DNA of 64,000 nt from UBA9926 sp023261215 (GTDB taxonomy: Bacteria > Pseudomonadota > Gammaproteobacteria > Pseudomonadales > Azotimanducaceae): assembly GCA_038136035.1 (NCBI GenBank), contig JAYPYV010000014.1, forward strand, positions 1-64,000, given 5' to 3'. This document shows positions 34,727 to 44,516 of this stretch, one piece after another; position 1 is the stretch's first letter, and every line of letters starts with the position of its first letter. The notes under the pieces are model-generated. The model ran no database searches and had not been told where the DNA came from. It worked only from the letters and a program-made list of their open reading frames with translations. The translations under genes and the position numbers were made by a program.

Positions 34727-35914
34727 GTGTCAGATCTTGAGACCTTCCGAGCCGAAACCCGAGAGTGGCTCGAGGACAATTGCCCCAAGGAAATGCGAGC
34801 ACTCTCCTTCCATTGGGAAGAAGCACACAAAATTTACAGCACTGAACCCGCCGATCTCTGGCGAGCGCGGATGGCTGCCAAGGGCTGGATCGCACCCATG
34901 TGGCCAAAGGAATATGGCGGTGGCGGCCTGTCTCGTGAGGAGGCCGTGGTGCTCTCTCAGGAGATGCAGCGAATCAAGGCAACAGCCGCATCAAGCGGGA
35001 TGGGCCTCACCATGATCGGACCCACATTGTTGGAATTCGGTACCGAGGAGCAAAAACAGCGGCACTTGCCCAGTATTTGCGATGGCACCATCCGGTGGTG
35101 CCAAGGCTACAGTGAGCCCGGGGCTGGCTCAGATCTCGCGGCACTACAAACCCGAGCCGTCCTGGAAGGCGATCACTTCGTCATCAACGGTCAAAAAATC
35201 TGGACATCTGGCGCGCAGTACGCCGATTGGATGTTCGCTTTGGTGAGAACCGATGCCAACGCCTCGAAGCATGAAGGTATTAGCTTTGTACTACTGGATA
35301 TGCACCAAGATGGCGTCACGGTTAAACCCATTCGCCTGATTTCTGGTTCTTCGCCCTTTTGCGAAACGTTTCTTGACAACGCGATCGCAAAGCGAGAAGA
35401 CCTGGTGGGCGAGCTGAACCGAGGCTGGAGCATTGGCAAGCGCCTTCTACAGTTCGAGCGTTCCGGCATTGGCGGTCTCTCTGGCGCTGCAAACCGCAAG
35501 AAAGAATCGAAGTCGAATCCGATGGTTGAGACGGCAAAAGCCTACATCGGCACGCAGGCAGGTCGACTCAGTGATTCCGAGGCTCGAGACAAAGTGCTTA
35601 AACACACCATGACAGAGCGTGCGTTCCAGCTGACGACCAAACGCGTTGTGCAAGAAAACCAATCCGGCACCACGCCTGGGGCAACGACGTCCATCTTTAA
35701 GCTTGTGGGTTCGAGTCTTGCGCGAGATGGCGCTGAACTGAAGTCTGAGCTGATGGGCCATCAAGGCCTAGGTTGGGAAGGCGATGGTTTTTCGGATCAC
35801 GAAATCGAGTCCACTCGAGGATGGCTTAACTCACGCGCGGTCACGATCTACGGTGGCACGAATGAAGTTCAAATGAATATCATTGCCAAACGCGTGCTGG
35901 GTCTGCCGGACTAA
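34727..35914 (+). CDS. Acyl-CoA dehydrogenase
   Basis: FAD flavoprotein of 395 residues introducing the 2,3-double bond in an acyl-CoA. GTG start with AGGAG six bases upstream. Motifs: WPKEYGGGGLSREEAVVLSQ, WCQGYSEPGAGSDLAALQTR and the C-terminal IYGGTNEVQMNIIAKRVLG. The classical catalytic Glu of YEGT is Gly; the likely base is E244 in LLQFERSGIGG, as in the FadE26-type branch. Stand-alone here; its partner, if any, is not adjacent. Confidence 0.88.
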   Translation: MSDLETFRAETREWLEDNCPKEMRALSFHWEEAHKIYSTEPADLWRARMAAKGWIAPMWPKEYGGGGLSREEAVVLSQEMQRIKATAASSGMGLTMIGPTLLEFGTEEQKQRHLPSICDGTIRWCQGYSEPGAGSDLAALQTRAVLEGDHFVINGQKIWTSGAQYADWMFALVRTDANASKHEGISFVLLDMHQDGVTVKPIRLISGSSPFCETFLDNAIAKREDLVGELNRGWSIGKRLLQFERSGIGGLSGAANRKKESKSNPMVETAKAYIGTQAGRLSDSEARDKVLKHTMTERAFQLTTKRVVQENQSGTTPGATTSIFKLVGSSLARDGAELKSELMGHQGLGWEGDGFSDHEIESTRGWLNSRAVTIYGGTNEVQMNIIAKRVLGLPD

Positions 35915-35969
35915 ACCCATCCCCAGGGCGGGAGAAGTGCCTGGGTCGCCAGCGCCCTCTCGCCCAAAC

Positions 35970-37367
35970 ATGACATTCTCGTTTTCCCATCCAATCGACG
36001 CTCTGAAGCAGCGCCGATCAAGAGCACCCAGAGTCTTGAGCCAACCGCCCCAACAACATCTGGCATCCAGGGATAATCGGCTATTTGCCGCGCTGAAGGT
36101 TCGAGATTACCTCTACCTGTGGGTCGGCATGCTCGGATCGGCTTTTGCCATGAACATGCAACAGGTCGCTCAAGGTTGGCTGGTCTATGAGATGACGTCC
36201 TCGCCGTTACAACTGACCTGGGTCACGCTCAGCTTCATGCTTCCGCAGGTGGTGTTTTCGCTGATTGGAGGGGTGCTCGCCGATCGGGTCCCCAAGAAAC
36301 CGGTTATTGGCATCTCGCCCCTAATCAATGGCGTTGCAAGCCTTTATCTCGCCATGGTGATTTTTTCCGGGCAGGTTACCTTTTGGCACTTTATGGCAAT
36401 CGGCTTTCTCAACGGCACCATTATGGCGCTGTCAATTCCAGCTCGGACCGCATTGATACCGGAAATTGTTGGCGAGCGTCTCATCTTTAATGCCATGGCC
36501 TTCAATACCGCCGCGTGGAACCTCTCAAGGATACTCGGACCCGCACTCGCAGGCTTCATGATTGCGATGATCGCTGGGGGCGATACCACGTCAACTTATG
36601 GCGTCGGCTGGGTGTACATCATTCTCTCGGTTCTTTACGGATTCTCCGGTGTCAGCGTGCTGCTGATCAAACACAACGGTCGACCTTCAGAGAAATCGAC
36701 GAGTTCTCCGCTCCAAGACACCGTCGAGGGGCTGCGTTACGTGGTGCAGTCCAATATCGTCGGTGGGCTTATTTTGCTCTCAATTTTGCCTTTTCTTTTT
36801 GGGCTCAGCATTATGACGCTGCTGCCCGCTTTCAACACCGACATTTTGCTTGCAGGGCCCGATAGCCTCGGGTTGCTCATGACGGGCATGGGTGTCGGCG
36901 CGATTGCGGGTTCGCTGGTGCTCGCCAAGCTGAGTTCGCTCAGGCATAAAGGCCTATGGTTATTTGCGACCAATACGCTTTGGGGGGTTGGCGTATTCGT
37001 TTTTGGCCTTACAAGCGCATTCGAAGCCGCTTTTGTTGCAATCTGCTTTGTTGGATTCGTCTCGGCCATCAACATGTCGATGAACCGCAGTCTCGTGCAA
37101 CTACAAGTCAGCCAAAGGATGCGGGGTCGCGTCATGAGCATCGATTTGATGTCTCATGGCTTAATGCCGCTTGGCGTTTTACCCGTGGGTTATGTGGCTG
37201 AGCACTATGGTGTTCACGCAGGCTTGATGATGAGCGGTGCGATTCTCGCGCTGCTTAGTCTTGCTTTACTGGGCAAACTGCGAGCTGTTCGCCAAATCGA
37301 TACTGGCTATCAACCGCTCGAGGCCGAACCAACAGAATCAATTCGAACTGACGCCCGTGCGGCTTGA
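35970..37367 (+). CDS. MFS transporter, EntS-like exporter family
   Basis: About 465 residues, with 10-12 predicted membrane helices starting at DYLYLWVGMLGSAFAMNMQQ. The MFS loop motif is VLADRVPKKPV, and SMNRSLVQLQVSQRMRGRVM is typical of the EntS/MFS_3 efflux branch. The frame extends upstream into the acyl-CoA dehydrogenase gene; ATG 35970 is the first sensible start. Substrate is unknown. Confidence 0.82.
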   Translation: MTFSFSHPIDALKQRRSRAPRVLSQPPQQHLASRDNRLFAALKVRDYLYLWVGMLGSAFAMNMQQVAQGWLVYEMTSSPLQLTWVTLSFMLPQVVFSLIGGVLADRVPKKPVIGISPLINGVASLYLAMVIFSGQVTFWHFMAIGFLNGTIMALSIPARTALIPEIVGERLIFNAMAFNTAAWNLSRILGPALAGFMIAMIAGGDTTSTYGVGWVYIILSVLYGFSGVSVLLIKHNGRPSEKSTSSPLQDTVEGLRYVVQSNIVGGLILLSILPFLFGLSIMTLLPAFNTDILLAGPDSLGLLMTGMGVGAIAGSLVLAKLSSLRHKGLWLFATNTLWGVGVFVFGLTSAFEAAFVAICFVGFVSAINMSMNRSLVQLQVSQRMRGRVMSIDLMSHGLMPLGVLPVGYVAEHYGVHAGLMMSGAILALLSLALLGKLRAVRQIDTGYQPLEAEPTESIRTDARAA

Positions 37368-37472
37368 TCCTCACGGCACTTTGAAAGAACATGACTCGAA
37401 GCCAGCGGTTCCGCCATCGTGCACATCATTTTTTCTTATTTTTGGCGTCTGTGTTTGCTCAAAGCAGACCCC

Positions 37473-37937
37473 ATGCATCTTCCAGAACGTACGGTGGTCT
37501 TGGCTGTCCTTTTTTCGTCCTACGCCCTGGTTGCGCTCTGTGCAGGCATTATTAACTACCCTACTCGGACATCTGCTGAAGTCGTTCTGATTCTGAGTGT
37601 TGGCCTCTTCGTCCAGTTAACGTTGCTCTACGGCATCCTTCGATTCAAAGGTGCACATCAACACTACACCAGAGCGGTGGGTAGTTTGCTTGGCACGAGC
37701 GCGCTCATGACCTTAATACTCTTGCCGGTGAATCTCATCCTGCTGAAGAGTGAGCTCGAATGGCTGCGAGCAGTAGCAGACTCGCTGACCTGGATTTGGC
37801 TCGCCTGGTGGTTATTGATCGGTGGCAATATCCTGGCAAAAGTCGCGCGCCTTAGCCTAGCCCAAGGCGCCATTCTTATCTTCGTGACCGAACTGCTCAG
37901 CACGCTCGCAAGCCTCCACTGGGTTGGCGAACTTTAA
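37473..37937 (+). CDS. Small four-helix membrane protein, function unknown
   Basis: About 154 residues from Met at 37473, with four hydrophobic stretches (VLAVLFSSYALVALCAGII, VVLILSVGLFVQLTLLYGIL, LLGTSALMTLILLPVNLILL, and GAILIFVTELLSTLASL). Its TAA stop is immediately followed by the mpl ATG, so it is probably translated with mpl. Not recognised. Start uncertain: 37419 is also possible. Confidence 0.65.
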   Translation: MHLPERTVVLAVLFSSYALVALCAGIINYPTRTSAEVVLILSVGLFVQLTLLYGILRFKGAHQHYTRAVGSLLGTSALMTLILLPVNLILLKSELEWLRAVADSLTWIWLAWWLLIGGNILAKVARLSLAQGAILIFVTELLSTLASLHWVGEL

Positions 37938-39308
37938 ATGCACATTCACGTCTTAGGGGCATGCGGCACACTCATGGGTAGCATCGCTTTGCTGGCCAAA
38001 GCCATGGGGCATCAAGTGACAGGCTCCGACGAGCAGGTCTACCCGCCCATGAGCACCCAACTCGAGGAAGCCTGCATCCCGCTGCAAAGCCCATACTCTG
38101 AAAAAAGTATTCCGAGCACTGCCGATCTGGTCATTTTGGGCAACGCCGGGCTGGGTCGCGGCAATGCCGCGGTCGAGGCGCTACTACGCAGCCGCAAACC
38201 CTTTTGCTCGGGCGCCGAGTTTCTTGGCCGAAATGTGCTACAGGGGCAATGGGTACTGGCCGTGAGCGGCACCCATGGGAAAACGACGACGGCATCCATG
38301 CTGGCATTCATTCTCATCGAGGCGGGACTCGAGCCCGGCTATTTAATTGGTGGTGTACCCTTGGGTCTGGGACCCTCTGCTCAGCTCGGTGGCGGCACCT
38401 TCTTTGTGATCGAGGCCGATGAGTACGATACCTCGTACTTTGATCGCCGCGCCAAATTCCAACACTACGCGCCGCAGACATTAATCATCAACAATTTGGA
38501 ATTTGATCATGCGGATATCTACCCAGACTTAGCCTCGATTCAGAAACAGTTTCATCAGTTGGTTCGTCTTGTGCCGGATCATGGTTTGATCATCCGACCG
38601 AGCCTTGATCAGGCCATCGATGAGGTGCTCGGTATGGGGTGCTGGACCCCTTGCTTGAACTTCGCGCTGGGAGAAGATCCAGGTCAAACCGACCTCAAAG
38701 CACACCTGCTACGGTCAGATGCCTCACGCTTTGAAGTCTTTGACTCGAATAGGAACTATGGCGAAGTTCAGTGGCAACTGACCGGACGACACAATGCAAA
38801 AAACGCACTCGCCGCGATCGCTGCCGCCCGACATGCCGGTGTGCCGATTCCCGTGGCCATTGACGCATTGTCGAAATTCCAGGGCGTCAAACGCCGTATG
38901 GAACTCATTTGTGAGACTGAGCATCTCAAGGTTTATGACGATTTTGCTCATCATCCAACGGCAATCAAAACCACGTTGAGTGGCCTACGGGCAAAAGTAG
39001 GTCGCGAGCCCATTATTGCAGTGGTTGAGCTGGGCTCGTACACCATGAGGCAGGGCGAACACGCAAGAACACTCGGATCCTCTGTCTCGGAGGCTGATCA
39101 AGTCATCTGGTTTATCCCGCGAGATGTCCACTTTGATACTGAGTCGCTCAGCTTGGCCCCTCATTCAGTCATCATCCGCTCGGCAGGCGCCCTGATGGAC
39201 TTCATCGATCGCGAGCGACATCAAGAAAGCCCCATGACTCATTTGTTGCTCATGAGCAATTATCGACTCGACGGGTTCAGAGAGTTAGTCACCGAGCGGT
39301 ATGGCTGA
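37938..39308 (+). CDS. mpl: UDP-MurNAc:L-Ala-gamma-D-Glu-meso-DAP ligase
   Basis: Reattaches recovered murein tripeptide to UDP-MurNAc, a cytoplasmic recycling step. 456 residues. Mur-ligase motifs: MHIHVLGACGTLMGSIALLA (N-terminal), VSGTHGKTTTASMLAF (P-loop), FVIEADEYDTSYFDRRAKF, NNLEFDHADIYPD and YDDFAHHPTAIKTTL. These distinguish Mpl from MurC. The downstream DUF2161 gene overlaps its end by 8 bp. Confidence 0.95.
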   Translation: MHIHVLGACGTLMGSIALLAKAMGHQVTGSDEQVYPPMSTQLEEACIPLQSPYSEKSIPSTADLVILGNAGLGRGNAAVEALLRSRKPFCSGAEFLGRNVLQGQWVLAVSGTHGKTTTASMLAFILIEAGLEPGYLIGGVPLGLGPSAQLGGGTFFVIEADEYDTSYFDRRAKFQHYAPQTLIINNLEFDHADIYPDLASIQKQFHQLVRLVPDHGLIIRPSLDQAIDEVLGMGCWTPCLNFALGEDPGQTDLKAHLLRSDASRFEVFDSNRNYGEVQWQLTGRHNAKNALAAIAAARHAGVPIPVAIDALSKFQGVKRRMELICETEHLKVYDDFAHHPTAIKTTLSGLRAKVGREPIIAVVELGSYTMRQGEHARTLGSSVSEADQVIWFIPRDVHFDTESLSLAPHSVIIRSAGALMDFIDRERHQESPMTHLLLMSNYRLDGFRELVTERYG

Positions 39309-40011
39309 GCAAGAGAGCGAACTGTACGCGCCGGTGGCCGCCTGGTTTATCTCGGCTAACTACGCCGTCATGGCTGAAGTGAAATCATGCGATGTGATCG
39401 CCGTTCGGGACGGCGGGCTCACGGTTATCGAGCTGAAATTAAAGCCCAGCTTAAAGCTGATCTATCAACTGACTGCACGAGCACGTTGTGCCGACTTTGT
39501 GTATGCCGCACTGCCTTTTGATGCTGTGAAGTCAACGCAGAGGCGGCAATTTCTGGGCCTCCTTCGGAGACTGGGCATAGGACTTTTATGGATTAGAGAA
39601 TCTCGACTCGGTACCACGATTAAAGAGGCACTGGTCGCTAAGCCTCAGCCGCGCGGTGGCCCTAAAGATAAGCGGCTACGCAGCGCGATCCTCAAAGAAT
39701 TCGCCACACGACAGTCTGACCAAGCGGTGGGCGGTCAAGTCAGCATTATCCCGCTGGTCACCGCTTACCGAGAAAACGTACTCATCACTTTGGCGTTACT
39801 CGAGATACACGGCGAATGTTCGCCAAGCAAGTTGCGCGAGCTTGGCGCTCCGAGCACGGTGGGTCGAATCTTGATTGATAACCACGACCATTGGTTCGAG
39901 CGCAAACGACGCGGCATTTACGCCCATACGGCGACAAGCTGTGAGTCGGCTCATCAGAAATTTCCTGAGGCCTGGCAAGCTGCCTTGGACCGTGCGCGGC
40001 AACGCGAGTGA
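39301..40011 (+). CDS. DUF2161-family PD-(D/E)XK nuclease-fold protein
   Basis: 236 residues, start overlapping the end of mpl. The N-terminal module has the nuclease-fold core: SCDVIAVRDGGLTVIELKLK supplies the D and ExK of PD-(D/E)XK. The C-terminal part (AYRENVLITLALLEIHGECS, GRILIDNHDHWFERKRRGIY) resembles the winged region of DUF2161 proteins. No substrate is known for the family. It may act on DNA or be a catalytically changed member. Linkage to mpl suggests co-transcription, not a shared function. Confidence 0.7.
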   Translation: MAEQESELYAPVAAWFISANYAVMAEVKSCDVIAVRDGGLTVIELKLKPSLKLIYQLTARARCADFVYAALPFDAVKSTQRRQFLGLLRRLGIGLLWIRESRLGTTIKEALVAKPQPRGGPKDKRLRSAILKEFATRQSDQAVGGQVSIIPLVTAYRENVLITLALLEIHGECSPSKLRELGAPSTVGRILIDNHDHWFERKRRGIYAHTATSCESAHQKFPEAWQAALDRARQRE

Positions 40012-40057
40012 ATTTACATCGCCTTGACTTTGCTTAACGATTAGAGAAAATCGCTGA

Positions 40058-42706
40058 ATGAGAATCAATGAGCAGCGCGTTCTCAATCTCATTCAATTCT
40101 GCACCGCGCGAGGTTTTGAAGAAAACACCCTGCTGCGTGGAACCCGCGTGCGTGCCCGCGACCTCCGAGATTCAGAAACATCAACTGACATTCTGTCCTG
40201 GCGGGATTTCAACCATATCCTCGGTCACATTTTCTCTCGCCTGCCCCAACCAGAATTTTCCACCGCTTGCCAATCCCTATGGACGCAGCCAGGCATGCGC
40301 CATTGGGTCGATCTCGCCAGACTCGAAGCCATGCCCTTTCGCTTTTTTATTGAACTTCTGGGAGATGCGGGGCTCTGTTTCGAAGATGCTCGCTTGACGG
40401 TCAAAGTGATTGCCCACTCTCAGTATCAGCTTCGTTGCCAGGTCAACGCGCTGGAGAATGAGCGTCTGGCGTTTCCTTTCATCAAGATGATTGAATCAGA
40501 ACTCGAGGCTTTCGCTCGAGAAACCGGACAGCCTCAAACCAAAATCCGAGTCTCTTATCACAGCCACTTTGCAGACTTTGACCTTCGGTGCCCCGCCCTG
40601 CCGGCCAAGTTCGCTGCCTCGCTTGCAACAAAATTATCTGCGCCATTTTCTCGCTATCGGCTCGGACTCCAAGTACGCCAACTTCATCACGCCCTGCGAG
40701 CTTTGGGGCGAACCATGCTGGTGACCAATTCGAGGCTTCGAACCGAAGCTGAACAAAGAGGGATCCAAGCGCACATCGCAACCGCCTTGCTGAGTCGCTC
40801 GAAGTCGGGTTTGATCCAACCCTTGGGCTCTGACGTTTCAATTCAATGCCCAGTCTCTTGGATTGACCTTCTGAATGACCTTGAGTCGTCGGGTGGGATT
40901 CGGTCTCAGGAAAACGATGATCACTTGGTAGGGATCAGGATTGACGCTCAGCGTTTCCAAGCTTGGCTCGCCGGTTCGATTTCGGAGGAACGCGTTCAGA
41001 TCCTTGGCGCGAGCGAAAGCACAGGAACACCGCTTCAGCGCTCGACCAAGACCGATCAGCCTACGTCCTTGTCCGCCCAGTACGTCATCGAATGGCTCAC
41101 AGCCGACGAAACCCTGGGCCTCGTATGGCCCATCACCCAGAAGGACCGCCGACGGCAGGTACCTGAGATCTTGGTTAATACGCTCATTAAGGAAAGCGTT
41201 TTTTCGGGGGGAGCCTGCGTCTTCGACGATCAGGGTGACATTAAGTGGTCGAACGTTGGATTCAGGAAGGTGTTCAACCTTTATGGATCAGAGGTCAAAC
41301 ATTCTCTCAAGACCTTGCTGAGCCCCGCGCTGATCAATCGACAGCTCGACAGCTTCTACCGGGACTTTTCGAAACGACCCGTCATTGATGGCTTACCGAT
41401 TCGCCTACCGATCGACAGAGGCTCGAAACCCAACCCGACCGCTCGCCCACTCAACCAAGGCATCCCATCGACCGATCTCAAGTTGTGGGCTCGAGTTATC
41501 GAACTCGACGATCGTCTTTTAGGCCTGGCTGTTTTCGAGGATCGCTCTGACGACGCACTGCTGAAGTCACGTATCGCAGAACTCGAGTCGAAAGTGGAAC
41601 ATTTGGAATCAAGAGTTTCGGCTGGCGACGCGGCTTTAGGGCTCGCTCATGATCTTGGCAACTTGCTCACCGTTGCGCGATCACAGATACAACACGTGCG
41701 CTCTCAGGCGCCCGCGAGTGACGCGGCAAGATTACTCGAACAAAGTGTCGTGGATAGCCAATCGATGACGCGAGAACTGCTCGCCTTTGGCAAAGTGAGC
41801 ACCCGCTCAAATGAATTGATCGACATCGATCTGGCCATTCGAAAAAGTCTGCCTCTCTTTCGCCACGCCCTGCCTGATCGCGTCACACTTGATTATCAGG
41901 CCTCAACAGAAAGCCGCCCACCATCGACGGACATGCCCGAAAGCACGTTGCGAAACATCCTTCTCAACCTCATCATCAACGCCAGAGATGCGATTTCGGG
42001 ACCAGGCATCATTGCGCTATCCGTTCGCTCTCGAGCAAACGAGATCGAGATTGATATCAAGGACTCAGGCCATGGGATCAATCCTCAACTTCAGGAACAC
42101 CTCTTCGAGGGATTTCATACCACGAAAGCACAAGGTCACGGCTTAGGTCTTGCTAACGTGCGTGATATGACTCGACGATATGCGGGTGACCTCGAACTGC
42201 TCAGCAGTACGTCATCCGGCAGTCATTTTCGAATCATTCTTCCCGCTTCTGGCATGGCAGCGACGTTTCACCGAGCGGAGCAGGCACCTTCTATTCTCAT
42301 CATTGATCCTGACCGTAGGTTCTCCTCAAAACTCAAGTCAGCGCTGGAGAAGCGCGGTGCCCAAGTGGAGCAGATGGCGAGTGGCGCTGATGGCGCCGCT
42401 TTCTTAGCCCGTCGACACGTCTATCTCGACGCCCTCGTCATGGAACTCGTGCTTGCCGATCCTGGCGGTCATGCGCTACTCGAACAGGCTGAAGCGCTGT
42501 TGCCGGACCAACCGGTTTTTATTGTGTCCGCCCACCTTGAGACGCCTTTCGGTCAACTGCCCCAGTCAGAACTCAATTTGCAAACCGTCCAGAAACCCGT
42601 AAACGTCGAGTCTCTAGCCAACTGGGTGATCGAGAGCATAAAGCCCAAGCCTTCGATCAGCCGACCCGCTGTCAGCAGTCGCTCGAGTCCTAAAAGCCAT
42701 GAATAA
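40058..42706 (+). CDS. Hybrid histidine kinase with degenerate receiver
   Basis: 882 residues with no membrane helix. Residues 1-230 are an all-alpha/beta region of unclear family, vaguely like AraC-type sensory N-domains. About 385-510 is a PAS-like fold (GACVFDDQGDIKWSNVGF), then a short coiled coil (LKSRIAELESKVEHLESRV). The kinase has H531 in LAHDLGNLL, N641 in LIINARDAI, and DSGHGI and GHGLGLANV ATP boxes. The receiver (about 745-860) keeps Asp in ILIIDPD and Lys in VQKPV, but the phospho-acceptor position is E796 (LVMELVL), a possible phosphomimic. No response regulator gene is adjacent, so its output is unknown. Confidence 0.82.
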   Translation: MRINEQRVLNLIQFCTARGFEENTLLRGTRVRARDLRDSETSTDILSWRDFNHILGHIFSRLPQPEFSTACQSLWTQPGMRHWVDLARLEAMPFRFFIELLGDAGLCFEDARLTVKVIAHSQYQLRCQVNALENERLAFPFIKMIESELEAFARETGQPQTKIRVSYHSHFADFDLRCPALPAKFAASLATKLSAPFSRYRLGLQVRQLHHALRALGRTMLVTNSRLRTEAEQRGIQAHIATALLSRSKSGLIQPLGSDVSIQCPVSWIDLLNDLESSGGIRSQENDDHLVGIRIDAQRFQAWLAGSISEERVQILGASESTGTPLQRSTKTDQPTSLSAQYVIEWLTADETLGLVWPITQKDRRRQVPEILVNTLIKESVFSGGACVFDDQGDIKWSNVGFRKVFNLYGSEVKHSLKTLLSPALINRQLDSFYRDFSKRPVIDGLPIRLPIDRGSKPNPTARPLNQGIPSTDLKLWARVIELDDRLLGLAVFEDRSDDALLKSRIAELESKVEHLESRVSAGDAALGLAHDLGNLLTVARSQIQHVRSQAPASDAARLLEQSVVDSQSMTRELLAFGKVSTRSNELIDIDLAIRKSLPLFRHALPDRVTLDYQASTESRPPSTDMPESTLRNILLNLIINARDAISGPGIIALSVRSRANEIEIDIKDSGHGINPQLQEHLFEGFHTTKAQGHGLGLANVRDMTRRYAGDLELLSSTSSGSHFRIILPASGMAATFHRAEQAPSILIIDPDRRFSSKLKSALEKRGAQVEQMASGADGAAFLARRHVYLDALVMELVLADPGGHALLEQAEALLPDQPVFIVSAHLETPFGQLPQSELNLQTVQKPVNVESLANWVIESIKPKPSISRPAVSSRSSPKSHE

Positions 42707-42797
42707 TTGCCTCAGTTGATCTGCTCTAGGGCGCACGAGCAGAAAGACTCGCTTAGACACAATTTGCTAAACTTCCCGCCCCGTAAAGAGGCGGCTC

Positions 42798-44516
42798 ATG
42801 AACATTCGCTATTTTCTCGATTCACTCGTTGAAGACGCTATGGCTAGCGTGGGTCTGGGCGGGTTTCCGGCGATCGTTAAACCCTCTCAGAAAATTCAGT
42901 TTGGTCACTATCAGGCCAACGGCATCATGGCCGCCGCAAAAGCATCGAAAGCCAACCCGCGCGACAAAGCATCCGAAACGGTAACGCTTCTGGAATCGCG
43001 CCACGAGTCCGCAGGTTTAAGTTTTGAGGTTGCGGGTCCAGGGTTTATCAACATCACGGTCGCAGCACGCACCCTCTCACAATGGCTCGCCGAATCTGAG
43101 TTACCGAAGAGGCCTGTTATTGAGCACCCTCAGACCTACGTCGTGGATTACAGCTCGCCTAACCTCGCCAAAGAAATGCACATTGGCCACTTACGATCGA
43201 CCGTGATCGGCGATACGGTGGTGCGCGTACTCGAATATGTGGGCCATCACGCGATCCGTGTGAATCACGTCGGCGACTGGGGCGCGCAATTCGGCAGCCT
43301 CCTCGCCTACCTCGAAGAATCAGCTCAGACTCAGCAAGCGCAGACGGCTGCACTGGCAGATCTCGAGCGGTTCTACCAAGAAGCGAGCGCCCGTTTTAAA
43401 TCCGATACGCAATTCGCGGCTAAAGCGAGGCAATGTGTCGTGGACTTGCAAAGCGGAGACCCACACTTGCTCGCGCTTTGGCGGCAGTTCATCGAAACCT
43501 CGCTTGATCACGCGGGCGCAGTCTACGAGCTGCTGAATATCACCATGCAGCGATCAGACGTTCGCGCAGAAAGTGCCTACAACGATGCTCTCCATCCGCT
43601 CGTTGATCGGCTTAAGGCCGAGGGATTGCTCATCGAATCGGATGGGGCTCAATGCGTGTTCCTAGATGAGTTTAAAGGCAAAGACGGGCAGACATTGCCA
43701 GCGATTGTCCAAAAGTCAGACGGCGGCTTTCCGTATTTGGCCACCGACCTCGCCGCATTGGATTACAGGGCCAACACATTAAAAGGCGACCATTTACTCT
43801 ACGTGGTCGGCGCCGCTCAATCCCTCCACTTACGACAAGCTTACGCGGTCGCTCGGGCGGGGCGTTTGATCAAGGATGAGGTCGAAACCAGACACCTGCC
43901 GTTTGGGCTTGTTCTCAAGGCAGATGGAACGCCGTTCAAGACTCGCGATGGCGCAGACGTCAAATTGATTGATGTTTTGAGGGAGAGTGTTGAGCGTGCC
44001 GCGACCCTCATTCGATCAAGAAACGACGGCGCCACGGATCAAGAGGTGAAGACCATCTCAGAGGTGGTGGGCATTGGTGCCATCAAGTACGCGGAATTGC
44101 AGAAAAATAGAACCACCGATTACATGTTTGATTGGGACACCATGCTGGCCTTCGAAGGCAATACTGCGCCTTATTTACAGTATGCCTACACAAGAATATC
44201 GAGCCTGCTCGCGAAAGCAGACCGCCCGCCCTCTGACACGGTCACCATCACTGAAGAACCCGAGACACTTTTAGGACTGAAGATTTTGCAGTTCGATGAA
44301 GCCGTCTTGGCCTACCTTGATGATTATCAGGCCAATGTCATTTGCCAGTATTTGTATGAGCTCTCGGGGCGATTCATGTCATTTTACGAGCAGTGCCCCG
44401 TATTGAGCGCGTCCGACGATGTTGCGGCAAGTCGCCTACGCCTTGCGCAGCTCACTGCAGACACCTTGCGCCAAGGGTTAACGCTTTTGGGCATTGAGAC
44501 GGTAGATCGAATGTGA
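42798..44516 (+). CDS. argS: Arginyl-tRNA synthetase
   Basis: Class I enzyme, 572 residues. HIGH box in LAKEMHIGHLRSTVIGD and ArgRS-type degenerate KMSK region GTPFKTRDG. N-terminal Add1 region (PSQKIQFGHYQANGIMAAAK) and C-terminal anticodon-binding domain (YLQYAYTRISSLL onward). folA starts within its stop (GTGA). Confidence 0.95.
   Translation: MNIRYFLDSLVEDAMASVGLGGFPAIVKPSQKIQFGHYQANGIMAAAKASKANPRDKASETVTLLESRHESAGLSFEVAGPGFINITVAARTLSQWLAESELPKRPVIEHPQTYVVDYSSPNLAKEMHIGHLRSTVIGDTVVRVLEYVGHHAIRVNHVGDWGAQFGSLLAYLEESAQTQQAQTAALADLERFYQEASARFKSDTQFAAKARQCVVDLQSGDPHLLALWRQFIETSLDHAGAVYELLNITMQRSDVRAESAYNDALHPLVDRLKAEGLLIESDGAQCVFLDEFKGKDGQTLPAIVQKSDGGFPYLATDLAALDYRANTLKGDHLLYVVGAAQSLHLRQAYAVARAGRLIKDEVETRHLPFGLVLKADGTPFKTRDGADVKLIDVLRESVERAATLIRSRNDGATDQEVKTISEVVGIGAIKYAELQKNRTTDYMFDWDTMLAFEGNTAPYLQYAYTRISSLLAKADRPPSDTVTITEEPETLLGLKILQFDEAVLAYLDDYQANVICQYLYELSGRFMSFYEQCPVLSASDDVAASRLRLAQLTADTLRQGLTLLGIETVDRM

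Noticed and set aside
42721..42742. CTGCTC...GAGCAG hairpin after the hybrid kinase gene
   Set aside because: Six-bp stem with a ten-base loop and no T-run; too weak to call a terminator.
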